The position numbers and the translations under genes were made by a program. The notes below the pieces were generated by a model. It saw only the letters and a list, made by a program, of their open reading frames with translations. It did no database searches and had not been told where the DNA came from. Shown here piece by piece: positions 21,101 to 30,026 of a stretch of DNA of 64,000 nt. The DNA is from Pelobacter sp. UBA6093 (GTDB lineage: Bacteria; Desulfobacterota; Desulfuromonadia; Desulfuromonadales; Syntrophotaleaceae), in NCBI GenBank assembly GCA_002435955.1, contig DIWZ01000026.1:1-64000 (forward strand), given 5' to 3'. The number at the start of each line of letters is the position of its first letter. The first letter of the stretch is position 1.

Positions 21101-21733
21101 TTGGGCCAGAAAGTACATCCAATTGGATTTCGACTGGGAGTCGTTAAGACCTGGAGCTCCCGGTGGTACGCTGAGGGGGAATACTCCCAGCTTCTGCACG
21201 AGGATATAAAGCTTCGTAATTACCTTAAAAAGCGACTTTATCACGCCGGTATCGCCAAAATCGAAATCGAGCGGGCAGCCAGTAAAGCTAAGATTAATGT
21301 TTTTGCCGCACGACCAGGTATCATCATCGGCAAAAAAGGGGCGGAAGTTGAAGCCCTTAAAAAAGATCTGGCCCGGCTCACCGATAAAGAAGTATTCATT
21401 AATATTCAGGAAGTCCGCAAGCCTGAAATTGATGCTCAACTTGTCGCTGAAAATGTAGCAACTCAGCTGGAGCGTCGCGTCGCCTTCCGCCGAGCCATGA
21501 AAAAAAGCGTCAGCATGGCTCTCAAGTTTGGCGCCCAAGGGATCAAGATCACTTGTAGTGGGCGTCTTGGTGGTGCTGAAATGAGCCGCACTGAGTGGTA
21601 TCGCGAAGGGCGGGTTCCTCTGCATACCCTGAGAGCTGATATTGATTATGGATTCGCCGAAGCCAAGACCACTTACGGGATTATCGGCGTCAAGGTTCTC
21701 ATCTTCAAGGGCGAAGTCCTGTCGCAGGATTAA
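21101..21733 (+). CDS. rpsC: 30S ribosomal protein S3
   Basis: A 210-residue protein from a TTG behind AAGGAGGTGA. KH domain (RPGIIIGKKGAEVEALKKDL) and C-terminal signature GRLGGAEMSRTEW. Located at the mRNA entry channel. Confidence 0.98.
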   Translation: MGQKVHPIGFRLGVVKTWSSRWYAEGEYSQLLHEDIKLRNYLKKRLYHAGIAKIEIERAASKAKINVFAARPGIIIGKKGAEVEALKKDLARLTDKEVFINIQEVRKPEIDAQLVAENVATQLERRVAFRRAMKKSVSMALKFGAQGIKITCSGRLGGAEMSRTEWYREGRVPLHTLRADIDYGFAEAKTTYGIIGVKVLIFKGEVLSQD

Positions 21734-21762
21734 CCAAGGGAACCGAATAGGAGTATTCTGCC

Positions 21763-22188
21763 ATGTTAATGCCCAAGAAGGTTAAACATAGAAAACAGTT
21801 CAAAGGCCGCATGAAGGGCGTTGCCTATCGCGGTAGTGATCTCAATTTCGGGGATTTCGGACTCAAGGCGCTTGAGTGTGGTTGGCTGTCTTCCCGACAG
21901 ATCGAATCTGCACGTCGTGCCATGACCAGGCACGTCAAACGCGGTGGGAAAATCTGGATTCGCATTTTCCCCGATAAGTCTTTGACCAGAAAACCTGCTG
22001 AAACCCGTATGGGTAAAGGTAAGGGATCCCCTGATAGCTGGGTTGCTGTTATCAAGCCCGGCATGATTTTGTACGAGATGCAGGGTGTAGATAGAGAAGT
22101 GGCCTGCGAAGCATTGCGACTGGCTGCTCATAAGCTCCCCATGAAGACCAAGATTGTTATCAGGGAGGATGTGGCCAATGAAAGCTAG
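21763..22188 (+). CDS. rplP: 50S ribosomal protein L16
   Basis: A 141-residue protein (MLMPKKVKHRKQFKGR; signature RMGKGKGSPDSWVAVIKPG). The last 11 bases overlap the start of rpmC, which suggests translational coupling. Confidence 0.97.
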   Translation: MLMPKKVKHRKQFKGRMKGVAYRGSDLNFGDFGLKALECGWLSSRQIESARRAMTRHVKRGGKIWIRIFPDKSLTRKPAETRMGKGKGSPDSWVAVIKPGMILYEMQGVDREVACEALRLAAHKLPMKTKIVIREDVANES

Positions 22189-22366
22189 TGAGCTTCGTGA
22201 CCTTACGGTCGAAGAATTGGAAAAAAAGGTGGTGGAACTGAATCAGGAGTTATTTAACCTGAAGTTCCAATTGGCTACCGGGCAATTGGAAAACAGCGCC
22301 CGGCTTCCCCAGACGCGCAGGGATATCGCACGAGTTCATACTGTCCTGCGCCAAAAGCGAAGCTAA
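22178..22366 (+). CDS. rpmC: 50S ribosomal protein L29
   Basis: A 62-residue helical hairpin protein (MKASELRDLTVEELEKKVVE). The ATG at 22178, behind GGGAGGATGTGG, is chosen although the frame is open a little further up; it overlaps the rplP end by 11 bases. It sits near the exit tunnel beside L23. Confidence 0.95.
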   Translation: MKASELRDLTVEELEKKVVELNQELFNLKFQLATGQLENSARLPQTRRDIARVHTVLRQKRS

Positions 22367-22389
22367 TCGGCACGGGGAGATAGATTTCA

Positions 22390-22656
22390 ATGAGTAATAT
22401 ACGTGGCAATCGGAAAACCCGCGTCGGGGTTGTTATCAGCGATAAGATGGATAAAACTGTTGTGGTCAAGGTTGACCAGATGGTAAAACATCCCGTCTAT
22501 AAAAAATACATCAAGCGGCGTGTGACCTTTAAGGCCCATGATGAAGAAAATCGCTGCAATATAGGGGATAAAGTTTCTGTTGTGGAAACTCGTCCTCTGT
22601 CCCGGGACAAACGTTGGCGGGTGCGAGAAATCCTGGAAAAGAACGTAATCCTGTAG
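22390..22656 (+). CDS. rpsQ: 30S ribosomal protein S17
   Basis: An 88-residue OB-fold protein (RGNRKTRVGVVISDKMDKTV; VVETRPLSRDKRWR). Standard place after L29; first steps of 30S assembly. Confidence 0.97.
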   Translation: MSNIRGNRKTRVGVVISDKMDKTVVVKVDQMVKHPVYKKYIKRRVTFKAHDEENRCNIGDKVSVVETRPLSRDKRWRVREILEKNVIL

Positions 22657-22668
22657 GAGATAACAGTC

Positions 22669-23037
22669 ATGATACAGATGCAGACGATGCTTGATGTAGC
22701 GGACAACTCTGGTGCGCGTAAACTCTGCTGCATCAAGGTTCTTGGTGGCTCCAAGCGGAAATACGCCGGTCTTGGTGATATCATCATCTGCTCCGTAAAG
22801 GAGGCGCTCCCCAACTCCCGTGTAAAAAAGGGGGATGTGGTTAGAGCCGTCATCGTTCGGACCGCAAAGGAAGTACCTCGGCCTGACGGATCGGCGATTC
22901 GTTTTGATAAAAATTCCGCAGTGGTTGTCAACCAGGCCGGGGAACCTATCGGAACCCGAATTTTCGGTCCGGTTGCTCGGGAGTTACGTGCTCAGCGGTA
23001 CATGAAGATCGTGTCGCTGGCCCCCGAGGTACTTTAA
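22669..23037 (+). CDS. rplN: 50S ribosomal protein L14
   Basis: A 122-residue protein (MIQMQTMLDVADNSGARK; GTRIFGPVARELR). First gene of the classical spc group, here continuous with the S10 group (12 bases after rpsQ). Confidence 0.98.
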   Translation: MIQMQTMLDVADNSGARKLCCIKVLGGSKRKYAGLGDIIICSVKEALPNSRVKKGDVVRAVIVRTAKEVPRPDGSAIRFDKNSAVVVNQAGEPIGTRIFGPVARELRAQRYMKIVSLAPEVL

Positions 23038-23059
23038 TCCGGAACTGGGAGTAAGATAA

Positions 23060-23389
23060 ATGGCAGCGAAGAAAATGCATGTCAAAAAAGATGACATGGT
23101 GATGATTATAGCGGGCAAGGACAAAGGCAAGGCCGGCAAGGTCTTGCGGGTTCTGCCTGGTAAAGGACGCATTGTTGTGGAGAGCCTCAACGTTGTCAAG
23201 CGGCATACGCGACCCAATCGTGTGAATACCCAGGGTGGTATTGTCGAAAAGGAAGCTCCGCTGGATGCCTCCAATGTTGCACTCCTTTGCAGCGCCTGCA
23301 ACAATCCCACGCGGACCGGCGTCAGGGTTCTCGAAGATGGGACCAAGACTCGATTCTGCAAAAAGTGCAACGAGACCTTGGATAAGTAA
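23060..23389 (+). CDS. rplX: 50S ribosomal protein L24
   Basis: A 109-residue protein with the KOW motif (MIIAGKDKGKAGKV). The C-terminal part has two cysteine pairs (CSAC and CKKC), a probable zinc site found in many but not all L24 proteins. Confidence 0.97.
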   Translation: MAAKKMHVKKDDMVMIIAGKDKGKAGKVLRVLPGKGRIVVESLNVVKRHTRPNRVNTQGGIVEKEAPLDASNVALLCSACNNPTRTGVRVLEDGTKTRFCKKCNETLDK

Positions 23390-23401
23390 CGGAGGATTTC
23401 C

Positions 23402-23956
23402 ATGGGTGCCAGATTGAAGGACGTGTATACGCAAGAACTTGCTCCCGCGTTAGTGAAGCGGCTGGAATTAAAAAATGTAATGGAAGTCCCCCGTGTCGAA
23501 AAAGTTGTATTGAACATGGGCCTGGGGGAAGCCATCCAGAATATCAAGGTTCTGGAATCGGCTGTAGAAGAACTTACTCTTATCGGTGGGCAGAAGCCTG
23601 TAGTTACCAAGGCCAAAAAATCCATTGCGCAATTCAAGTTGCGTGAGGGGATGCCTATCGGATGTATGGTTACGCTGCGTCGCGACAAAGCTTACGAATT
23701 TCTTGATCGACTGATTAATGTCGCCTTGCCCCGTGTGCGCGATTTCAAAGGTGTTTCGAAGAAGGGCTTCGATGGCCGTGGAAATTACACTCTTGGTATT
23801 CGTGAGCAGCTCATTTTCCCTGAAATCGACCTTGAGAAGGTTGACAAGGTTAAAGGGTTGAATGTGACGATCGTTACCACGGCCAGAAATGATGAGGAAG
23901 GGTATGCACTGATGGAAGCCATCGGCATGCCGTTCCCTAAAAAAGCCCAAGACTAG
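23402..23956 (+). CDS. rplE: 50S ribosomal protein L5
   Basis: A 184-residue 5S rRNA-binding protein (VEKVVLNMGLGEAIQN; GRGNYTLGIREQLIFPEI). The start behind CGGAGGA gives a length a few residues above the usual 179. Confidence 0.97.
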   Translation: MGARLKDVYTQELAPALVKRLELKNVMEVPRVEKVVLNMGLGEAIQNIKVLESAVEELTLIGGQKPVVTKAKKSIAQFKLREGMPIGCMVTLRRDKAYEFLDRLINVALPRVRDFKGVSKKGFDGRGNYTLGIREQLIFPEIDLEKVDKVKGLNVTIVTTARNDEEGYALMEAIGMPFPKKAQD

Positions 23957-23967
23957 GGGAGGACGAC

Positions 23968-24153
23968 GTGGCAAAAAAATCGATGATGATCAAGGCTGCC
24001 CGGTCGAGCAAATTCAAGGTGCGGAAATACAACCGTTGTCCTTTGTGTGGGCGGCCGCGGGCCTATTATCGAAAGTTCGATATGTGCCGGATTTGCTTGC
24101 GCAAACTTGCGTTGGAAGGCAAGCTCCCCGGCGTGATTAAATCAAGCTGGTAA
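23968..24153 (+). CDS. rpsN: 30S ribosomal protein S14, zinc-binding (type Z)
   Basis: A 61-residue protein from a GTG. CPLC and CRIC form the zinc site of the short S14 form. It assembles late in the 30S head, near S10 and S19. Confidence 0.96.
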   Translation: MAKKSMMIKAARSSKFKVRKYNRCPLCGRPRAYYRKFDMCRICLRKLALEGKLPGVIKSSW

Positions 24154-24173
24154 TTCAGTAAGGAGTTGCATTC

Positions 24174-24572
24174 ATGGCAATGACAGATCCTATAGCCGAT
24201 ATGCTTACCCGCATTCGCAATGCGGGGTTGGCAAGGCACCAGAAGTGCGATATGCCCTCTTCAAACCTTAAGCTGGCAATCGTTACTGTGCTCAAGGAAC
24301 TCGGCTATGTCAGGAACTTTAAGGAGATCAGCGACGACAAGCAAGGCGTGCTGCGTATCTACCTTAAGTTCGATAACGAAAATAACCACATTATTAACGC
24401 CATTGACCGAATTTCGACCCCGGGTCGCCGGGTTTACGTCGGGAAAGATGAAATTCCCGTAGTGAAAAACGGTCTCGGCAATGCCATCCTTTCAACTTCG
24501 AAGGGTGTTATGCACGATGTTGCCGCTCGTGAAGCAGAATTGGGTGGCGAAGTGTTGTGCTCTATCTGGTAG
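24174..24572 (+). CDS. rpsH: 30S ribosomal protein S8
   Basis: A 132-residue protein (MTDPIADMLTRIRNAG; C-terminal STSKGVMHDVAAREAELGGE). In E. coli S8 represses the spc operon; I did not identify that binding site here. Confidence 0.98.
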   Translation: MAMTDPIADMLTRIRNAGLARHQKCDMPSSNLKLAIVTVLKELGYVRNFKEISDDKQGVLRIYLKFDNENNHIINAIDRISTPGRRVYVGKDEIPVVKNGLGNAILSTSKGVMHDVAAREAELGGEVLCSIW

Positions 24573-24596
24573 AAGAAACGGCTAAGGAGCCAGAAA

Positions 24597-25136
24597 ATGT
24601 CTAGAATTGGGAAAAAACCCATCAATCTTCCCAAGGGCGTTACGGTGTCTCAGGCCGGAGACACAGTCACCGTAAAGGGGCCTAAAGGGGAATTGTCAAA
24701 GACGATCGTTGCTGGGATCCGTTTGGAAACCGCTGATGACCAGATACTGGTCCAGTGCGACAAGGAGGGAAAGCAGGAAGGAGCCTATCGTGGCCTCGTT
24801 CGTGCCCTTGTCGCCAATATGGTAGAAGGTGTGGCCAACGGGTTTGAGCGTGTGCTTGAAATCAATGGCGTCGGTTATCGTGCCGAAGTCAAAGGGAGTG
24901 CGCTTAATTTGTCCCTCGGGTATTCTCACCCGATTGAGTATGCACTGCCAAAAGGGATCTCTGCCGAGGTTGAGAAGCAGACCAAGATTACCGTTCGCGG
25001 CATTGATAAGGAGCTTCTGGGCGCTACTGCTGCCAAGATTCGTTCCTTTCGCAAGCCTGAACCCTACAAGGGTAAAGGTGTGAAGTATGCCGAGGAACGT
25101 ATCCTGCGTAAAGCCGGTAAGACAGGGAAAAAATAA
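24597..25136 (+). CDS. rplF: 50S ribosomal protein L6
   Basis: A 179-residue two-domain protein (MSRIGKKPINLPKGV; signature region PEPYKGKGVKYAEERILRK). It contacts the sarcin-ricin loop area. Confidence 0.98.
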   Translation: MSRIGKKPINLPKGVTVSQAGDTVTVKGPKGELSKTIVAGIRLETADDQILVQCDKEGKQEGAYRGLVRALVANMVEGVANGFERVLEINGVGYRAEVKGSALNLSLGYSHPIEYALPKGISAEVEKQTKITVRGIDKELLGATAAKIRSFRKPEPYKGKGVKYAEERILRKAGKTGKK

Positions 25137-25162
25137 CGGACCACAGGGCAAGGAGATAGACA

Positions 25163-25531
25163 GTGAACGCCGCATTGAAAAGACGCCAGGCGCGATTGAA
25201 GAGGCAGGTGCGTGTACGCCGAAAAGTGCGTGGCACAGCGGAAATGCCCAGATTATGCGTATTCCGCAGCGCCAAGCACATTTATGCGCAGATCATCGAA
25301 GACACCACCGGGAAGACTCTGGTCTCCGCCTCTACGGTTACCGGTGATGTTGGCGAGGGTCTGAAATATACCGGAAATGTTGAGGCTGCCAAGGCTGTCG
25401 GCAAAGCCATCGCCCAGAAAGCATTGGGTATGAACATCAAAAACGTCGTCTTCGACCGGAACGGATTTCTCTACCACGGGCGCGTCAAGACCCTGGCAGA
25501 TGCCGCCCGGGAAGCCGGTCTGTCTTTTTAG
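25163..25531 (+). CDS. rplR: 50S ribosomal protein L18
   Basis: A 122-residue 5S rRNA-binding protein starting at GTG behind AAGGAG. RLCVFRSAKHIYAQII and DRNGFLYHGRVKTLADAARE are typical. Confidence 0.97.
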   Translation: MNAALKRRQARLKRQVRVRRKVRGTAEMPRLCVFRSAKHIYAQIIEDTTGKTLVSASTVTGDVGEGLKYTGNVEAAKAVGKAIAQKALGMNIKNVVFDRNGFLYHGRVKTLADAAREAGLSF

Positions 25532-25546
25532 TTAAGGAGGATATCT

Positions 25547-26038
25547 TTGCTTCGCATCGATCCCAATGAGTTGGAATTGACGGACCGGGTTGTACACATA
25601 AACAGGTGTGCCAAGGTAGTCAAGGGTGGACGGCGTTTCAGTTTTTCGGCGCTGGTAGTTGTAGGTGATGGTCAGGGCGTTGTCGGTTTTGGGCATGGTA
25701 AAGCCAAAGAGGTGCCCGAGGCGATTCGCAAAGGCGTGGAACAGGCTAAAAAGAACCTGATTCGCGTGCCTTTGAAAGATCGGACCATCCCCTTTGACGT
25801 TATCGGTAAATTTGGTGCAGGCCGGGTTCTGCTCAAGCCTGCGTCGGCCGGTACCGGTGTTATCGCCGGTGGTGCCGTGCGTGCGGTACTGGAAGTTTCC
25901 GGTGTTGGCGATATTTTGTCAAAGTGTATCGGCTCCAATAACCCGCATAATGTGGTTCGAGCGACCATGAACGCGCTATCTCGCCTCAAAAGTGCTGAAG
26001 AGTTGCGGGCATTGCGTGGTGCCGATAACGAAGAATAA
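25547..26038 (+). CDS. rpsE: 30S ribosomal protein S5
   Basis: A 163-residue protein from a TTG behind AAGGAGG. It carries the S5 double-stranded RNA-binding motif (GGRRFSFSALVVVGDGQGVV) and the C-terminal domain (NPHNVVRATMNAL). Involved in mRNA unwinding and fidelity. Confidence 0.98.
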   Translation: MLRIDPNELELTDRVVHINRCAKVVKGGRRFSFSALVVVGDGQGVVGFGHGKAKEVPEAIRKGVEQAKKNLIRVPLKDRTIPFDVIGKFGAGRVLLKPASAGTGVIAGGAVRAVLEVSGVGDILSKCIGSNNPHNVVRATMNALSRLKSAEELRALRGADNEE

Positions 26039-26061
26039 TACCAGCCGACGAGGAGGGTTTC

Positions 26062-26241
26062 ATGGCCGGACAAATCAAGGTGACCCTGAAAAAGAGCGGC
26101 ATCGGTCGCAAGGAATATTTCACAAAAGTTCTTAAAGGTCTTGGCCTGACCAAGCTCAATAAGACCGTGGTAGTGCCTGATACTCCTGAAATCAGAGGTA
26201 TGATCCGCAAGGTGTCCCACATGGTTGTGGTTGAGGACTGA
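26062..26241 (+). CDS. rpmD: 50S ribosomal protein L30
   Basis: A 59-residue protein, MAGQIKVTLKKSGIG to MVVVED. The ferredoxin-like fold segment KVLKGLGLTKLNKTVV is typical. GAGGAGGG precedes the ATG. It lies between S5 and L15 as usual. Confidence 0.95.
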   Translation: MAGQIKVTLKKSGIGRKEYFTKVLKGLGLTKLNKTVVVPDTPEIRGMIRKVSHMVVVED

Positions 26242-26260
26242 GAGAGCGAGGGATATAGGT

Positions 26261-26704
26261 ATGGATCTTAGTAATCTGCGGCCGGCTATCGGCTCAACAA
26301 AGAATCGCAAGCGTATCGGGCGTGGCCCTGGCTCGGGCAATGGGAAAACTGCCGGTAAAGGCCATAAGGGGCAGAACGCCCGTAGTGGTGGTGGCGTTAA
26401 GCCCGGTTTCGAGGGCGGGCAGATGCCCCTGCAACGTCGGCTTCCCAAGCGCGGTTTTAAATCTTTGAACAAGAAGGTTTACGCTCTTGTTAACCTTCGC
26501 GACCTGCAGGAGTTGTTCGAAACCGGCAGTGTTGTAGATATCGAGTCCTTGGGTCAGAATGGTCTTGTTAACAAGATCTATGACGGAATTAAGGTTCTTG
26601 GCGATGGTGACTTGAATAAGTCCCTGACTGTCAAGGCGCATAAGTTCAGTCAATCTGCCGTAGCCAAGATAGAAGCGGCTGGCGGGAAAGCCGAGGTTAT
26701 CTAA
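26261..26704 (+). CDS. rplO: 50S ribosomal protein L15
   Basis: A 147-residue protein. The start at MDLSNLRPAIGS is chosen by similarity to the family; the frame is open 36 bases further up, into rpmD. The Gly-rich GRGPGSGNGKTAGKGHKGQ segment is characteristic. Confidence 0.96.
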   Translation: MDLSNLRPAIGSTKNRKRIGRGPGSGNGKTAGKGHKGQNARSGGGVKPGFEGGQMPLQRRLPKRGFKSLNKKVYALVNLRDLQELFETGSVVDIESLGQNGLVNKIYDGIKVLGDGDLNKSLTVKAHKFSQSAVAKIEAAGGKAEVI

Positions 26705-26705
26705 A

Positions 26706-28013
26706 TTGTTCAAGCGCATCCAGAATATCTTCAGTATCCCCGAATTGCGACGTCGTATTCTTTTTACGCTCGGGATGCTAGCGGTTTATCGCATCGGCTG
26801 TCATGTGCCGATTCCCGGGATTAATGGTGATGTGCTTGCAGAATTCTTTCAGAAAACCGAAGGTACTCTCCTTGGGATGGTGAGTGCCTTTACCGGTGGG
26901 GCGTTGGAGCGCATGACTGTCTTCGCGCTCGGGATAATGCCTTATATTAGCGCCTCAATCATACTGCAATTGCTTGGTGTCGTCTTTGAACCCGTTGAGC
27001 GTCTTTCCAAAGAGGGCGAACAAGGGCGCAAGACGATCACCAAGTGGACCCGCTATGGGACCATTGTCCTGTCGATCGTACAGGGTACGGGTATTGCTGT
27101 GGGGCTGCAGTCCATGACTGTGGGGCAGGCGCCGGTGGTATCCCATCCTGGCGTCGGTTTTATCCTTTTGACAGTTATTACTTTGACATCCGGTACCGCA
27201 TTCATCATGTGGGTTGGCGAACAGATTACAGAGCGTGGTATAGGTAATGGAATCTCGCTGATCATTTTCGCCGGGATCATTGCCAACATGCCAGCCGCTT
27301 TGCTTAACACGCTGAGGCTGGCCAATACCGGTGCCCTGAGCCCGGCCAGTCTTTTGTTTCTTCTGCTGGTGATAGTCGCTACGGTGTGGGCCATCGTGTT
27401 TATGGAACTTGCCCAGCGGCGGTTGCCCATCCATTATGCAAAGCGCGTTGTTGGCATGCGGAATTATGGTGGGCAAAAAAGCCACCTGCCTCTCAAGATT
27501 AATATGAGTGGCGTCATCCCGCCCATCTTCGCCAGCTCCATTATCATGTTCCCGGCAACGGTAGCGAATCTGATAAACATCCCTTGGGTTCAGAAGGCCG
27601 CAGGCTGGATGGAACCCGGGAATTTGATTTATTATGTCTTTTATGTTGCATTTATCATCTTCTTCTGCTACTTCTACACGGCTGTTACCTTCAACCCTGT
27701 CGATGTGGCCGATAACGTTAAAAAACAGGGTGGTTATATCCCGGGCATACGCCCCGGCAAGGCTACCTCCGACTATATCGATGCGGTTCTCGGGCGTCTG
27801 ACCTTTGCCGGTGCGGCTTATGTGTCCGCGGTGTGTGTATTGCCGACGCTTTTGGTTTCCGGAATGAATGTCCCCTTTTTCTTCGGAGGGACATCCTTGC
27901 TAATTGTGGTGGGTGTCGGACTTGATACTGCATCCCAGGTAGAGGCACATCTTATCTCGCGTTCCTATGAAGGGTTCATGAAGGGTGTTACTTTACGAGG
28001 GCGCCACGGTTGA
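26706..28013 (+). CDS. secY: preprotein translocase subunit SecY
   Basis: A 435-residue channel protein with about ten membrane helices, starting at a TTG one base after the rplO stop. Signatures GIMPYISASIILQLL, GERGIGNGIS-like ERGIGNGISLIIFAGI and PGIRPGKATSDYID are clear. It forms the export channel with SecE (1748). GAGGTTAT before the start is a weak ribosome site, consistent with coupling to rplO. Confidence 0.98.
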   Translation: MFKRIQNIFSIPELRRRILFTLGMLAVYRIGCHVPIPGINGDVLAEFFQKTEGTLLGMVSAFTGGALERMTVFALGIMPYISASIILQLLGVVFEPVERLSKEGEQGRKTITKWTRYGTIVLSIVQGTGIAVGLQSMTVGQAPVVSHPGVGFILLTVITLTSGTAFIMWVGEQITERGIGNGISLIIFAGIIANMPAALLNTLRLANTGALSPASLLFLLLVIVATVWAIVFMELAQRRLPIHYAKRVVGMRNYGGQKSHLPLKINMSGVIPPIFASSIIMFPATVANLINIPWVQKAAGWMEPGNLIYYVFYVAFIIFFCYFYTAVTFNPVDVADNVKKQGGYIPGIRPGKATSDYIDAVLGRLTFAGAAYVSAVCVLPTLLVSGMNVPFFFGGTSLLIVVGVGLDTASQVEAHLISRSYEGFMKGVTLRGRHG

Positions 28014-28030
28014 AAAAGGGTGAGGCAAGA

Positions 28031-28681
28031 ATGAAGATGATTTTATTGGGTCCTCCTGGTTCAGGTAAGGGAACTCAGGCTAAAATGCTTTCCGAGCGTC
28101 TTGGTATTCCGCAGATTTCTACGGGTGATATGCTGCGTGCTGCCGTTAAGGAAGGTACGCCCATGGGGCTCAAGGCCAAAGCTGAAATGGAAGCTGGTGG
28201 CCTGGTTCCTGACGAGGTGGTGGTTGGCATTGTCAGTGAGCGACTGGTTAAGGGCGATTGTGCCGGTGGATTTATTCTGGATGGATTCCCACGGACAATT
28301 CCTCAAGCAGACGCATTGAAGCAGACTTTGGCCGAGCTCAATAAAGATCTCGACGTGGTTATTTCGCTGCAGGTCGATAATGATGCGATTGTCGGGCGGA
28401 TCGCCGGTCGTCGCACCTGTCGAGATTGTGGCAAGATGTATCATGTTGCATTTGATGCGCCGGCCATCGCTGATCGCTGTGACAAATGTGGAGGCAGTCT
28501 GTATCAGCGTGACGACGACCAGGAAGAGACCATCCGGAAGCGTCTTGAAGTCTATGAAGCACAAACGGCTCCGTTGATCGCTTACTATCGAGAAGCTGGT
28601 GTTCTTTCGGATATTGACGGTATGCAGGAAATGTCTGCCGTTCAACAGAAAATCCTTGCTGTGTTGGGCTGTGGGCAGTGA
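28031..28681 (+). CDS. adk: adenylate kinase
   Basis: A 216-residue enzyme: AMP + ATP to 2 ADP. P-loop GPPGSGKGT, AMP-binding and lid regions are present. The lid has CRDC and CDKC, the zinc-binding long form. The ATG at 28031 gives MKMILLGPP; the frame is open 21 bases further up. Its end overlaps map by four bases (GTGA). Confidence 0.96.
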   Translation: MKMILLGPPGSGKGTQAKMLSERLGIPQISTGDMLRAAVKEGTPMGLKAKAEMEAGGLVPDEVVVGIVSERLVKGDCAGGFILDGFPRTIPQADALKQTLAELNKDLDVVISLQVDNDAIVGRIAGRRTCRDCGKMYHVAFDAPAIADRCDKCGGSLYQRDDDQEETIRKRLEVYEAQTAPLIAYYREAGVLSDIDGMQEMSAVQQKILAVLGCGQ

Positions 28682-29424
28682 TTTTGATCAAAAGCAGGGA
28701 TGAACTCGTTCGCATGCGCGATGCCGGACGAATCGTTGCAGAAATTCACGCATTGCTTCAAGACAAGATTGCTCCCGGAGTAACAACCTTGGAGCTCGAT
28801 CGCATTGCGGAGCGTGAATGTAGAAAAAGGGGCGCCAAACCCGCCTTCAAGGGGTATGGAGGGTTTCCCTTCAGTATTTGTGCTTCACCGGAAGATAGGG
28901 TTGTGCATGGATTCCCCAGTGATAGGCCTTTGACTGAAGGGGAAATACTTAGCATTGATTTCGGTGTGGTATTGAATGGATTTTACGGTGACTCCGCTGT
29001 TACTTTGCCAGTCGGGATCATCAGTGCTGAGAAGCAGAGGCTGCTTGATGTTGCCCGGCGTTCACTTGAGTTGGGAATCGAGCAGGCACAGGTAAATAAT
29101 CGTTTGTTCGACATTTCCTATGCGATACAGAACCATGTTGAAAAGTGCGGGTTTAGTATTGTGAAGGAGTTTGTTGGGCATGGTATCGGGCGAGGTCTCC
29201 ACGAGGATCCACAGGTGCCTAATTTTGGTCCTCCAGGGCAAGGGCCGATACTGCGTAGCGGAATGGTGCTGGCTATTGAACCTATGATCAATGCCGGCAA
29301 GGCAGCTGTCAAGGTTCTGGATGACGGATGGACGGCGGTAACTCTTGATGGTAAGCCGTCCGCTCACTTTGAGCACACTGTGGCGATCACCGATGAAGGA
29401 CCGCGAATACTGACCGCCATCTAG
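28678..29424 (+). CDS. map: methionine aminopeptidase, type I
   Basis: A 248-residue enzyme that removes the initiator Met. The metal ligands are visible: two Asp (SIDFGVVLNGFYGDSAVT), His in GHGIGRGLHEDP, Glu in LAIEPMI and Glu in FEHTVAIT. It starts at a GTG overlapping the adk stop. infA, often found next, is absent here. Confidence 0.97.
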   Translation: MILIKSRDELVRMRDAGRIVAEIHALLQDKIAPGVTTLELDRIAERECRKRGAKPAFKGYGGFPFSICASPEDRVVHGFPSDRPLTEGEILSIDFGVVLNGFYGDSAVTLPVGIISAEKQRLLDVARRSLELGIEQAQVNNRLFDISYAIQNHVEKCGFSIVKEFVGHGIGRGLHEDPQVPNFGPPGQGPILRSGMVLAIEPMINAGKAAVKVLDDGWTAVTLDGKPSAHFEHTVAITDEGPRILTAI

Positions 29425-29511
29425 TTGTTGAAAAAAGTGGAAGGCTCGGTCGGGTGTCAGACTTTGCGGCCTTTTCGGATTAACAGGCATCGTACACAAA
29501 AGGGATGATCA

Positions 29512-29625
29512 ATGAAAGTTCGAGCTTCGGTCAAGCCGATTTGTACCAAGTGTAAAGTTGTTAAACGCAAGGGAATTGTCAGGATCATCTGCGAGAACCC
29601 CAAGCATAAGCAGAAACAGGGATAA
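29512..29625 (+). CDS. rpmJ: 50S ribosomal protein L36
   Basis: A 37-residue zinc-ribbon protein (MKVRASVKPICTKCKVVKRK). Cysteines in CTKC plus a later Cys and His make it the zinc-binding C+ type. First gene of the alpha group. Confidence 0.95.
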   Translation: MKVRASVKPICTKCKVVKRKGIVRIICENPKHKQKQG

Positions 29626-29646
29626 AGGGATCAGGAGGATACTACA

Positions 29647-30015
29647 TTGGCACGAATCGCTGGTATCGATTTACCTAGAAACAAGAGGACCGAGATAGCG
29701 CTCACCTATATTTACGGCATTGGCCGCTCCTCGTCCCAGGACATTTTGAAAAAGGCAGGTGTTGATCCTAACACCCGCACTGACGATCTGACTGAAGCAG
29801 AGTCCGGTAAAATTCGTGATGTTATTGAAGGTCAGTATCAGGTCGAAGGAGACTTGCGTCGCACCGTAACCGGAAACATCAAGCGATTGATGGATCTCGG
29901 CTGTTACCGCGGTCTGCGCCATCGGCGCGGTCTTCCCGTCAGGGGTCAGAAAACCAAAACCAATGCGCGCACGCGCAAAGGGCCGCGGAAAACCGTCGCC
30001 GGTAAGCGTAAGTAA
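29647..30015 (+). CDS. rpsM: 30S ribosomal protein S13
   Basis: A 122-residue protein from a TTG behind CAGGAGG. MARIAGIDLPRNKR and the C-terminal RGLPVRGQKTKTNARTRKGP are typical. It forms intersubunit bridges and contacts the P-site tRNA. Confidence 0.97.
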   Translation: MARIAGIDLPRNKRTEIALTYIYGIGRSSSQDILKKAGVDPNTRTDDLTEAESGKIRDVIEGQYQVEGDLRRTVTGNIKRLMDLGCYRGLRHRRGLPVRGQKTKTNARTRKGPRKTVAGKRK

Positions 30016-30026
30016 GGGGAGGAACC

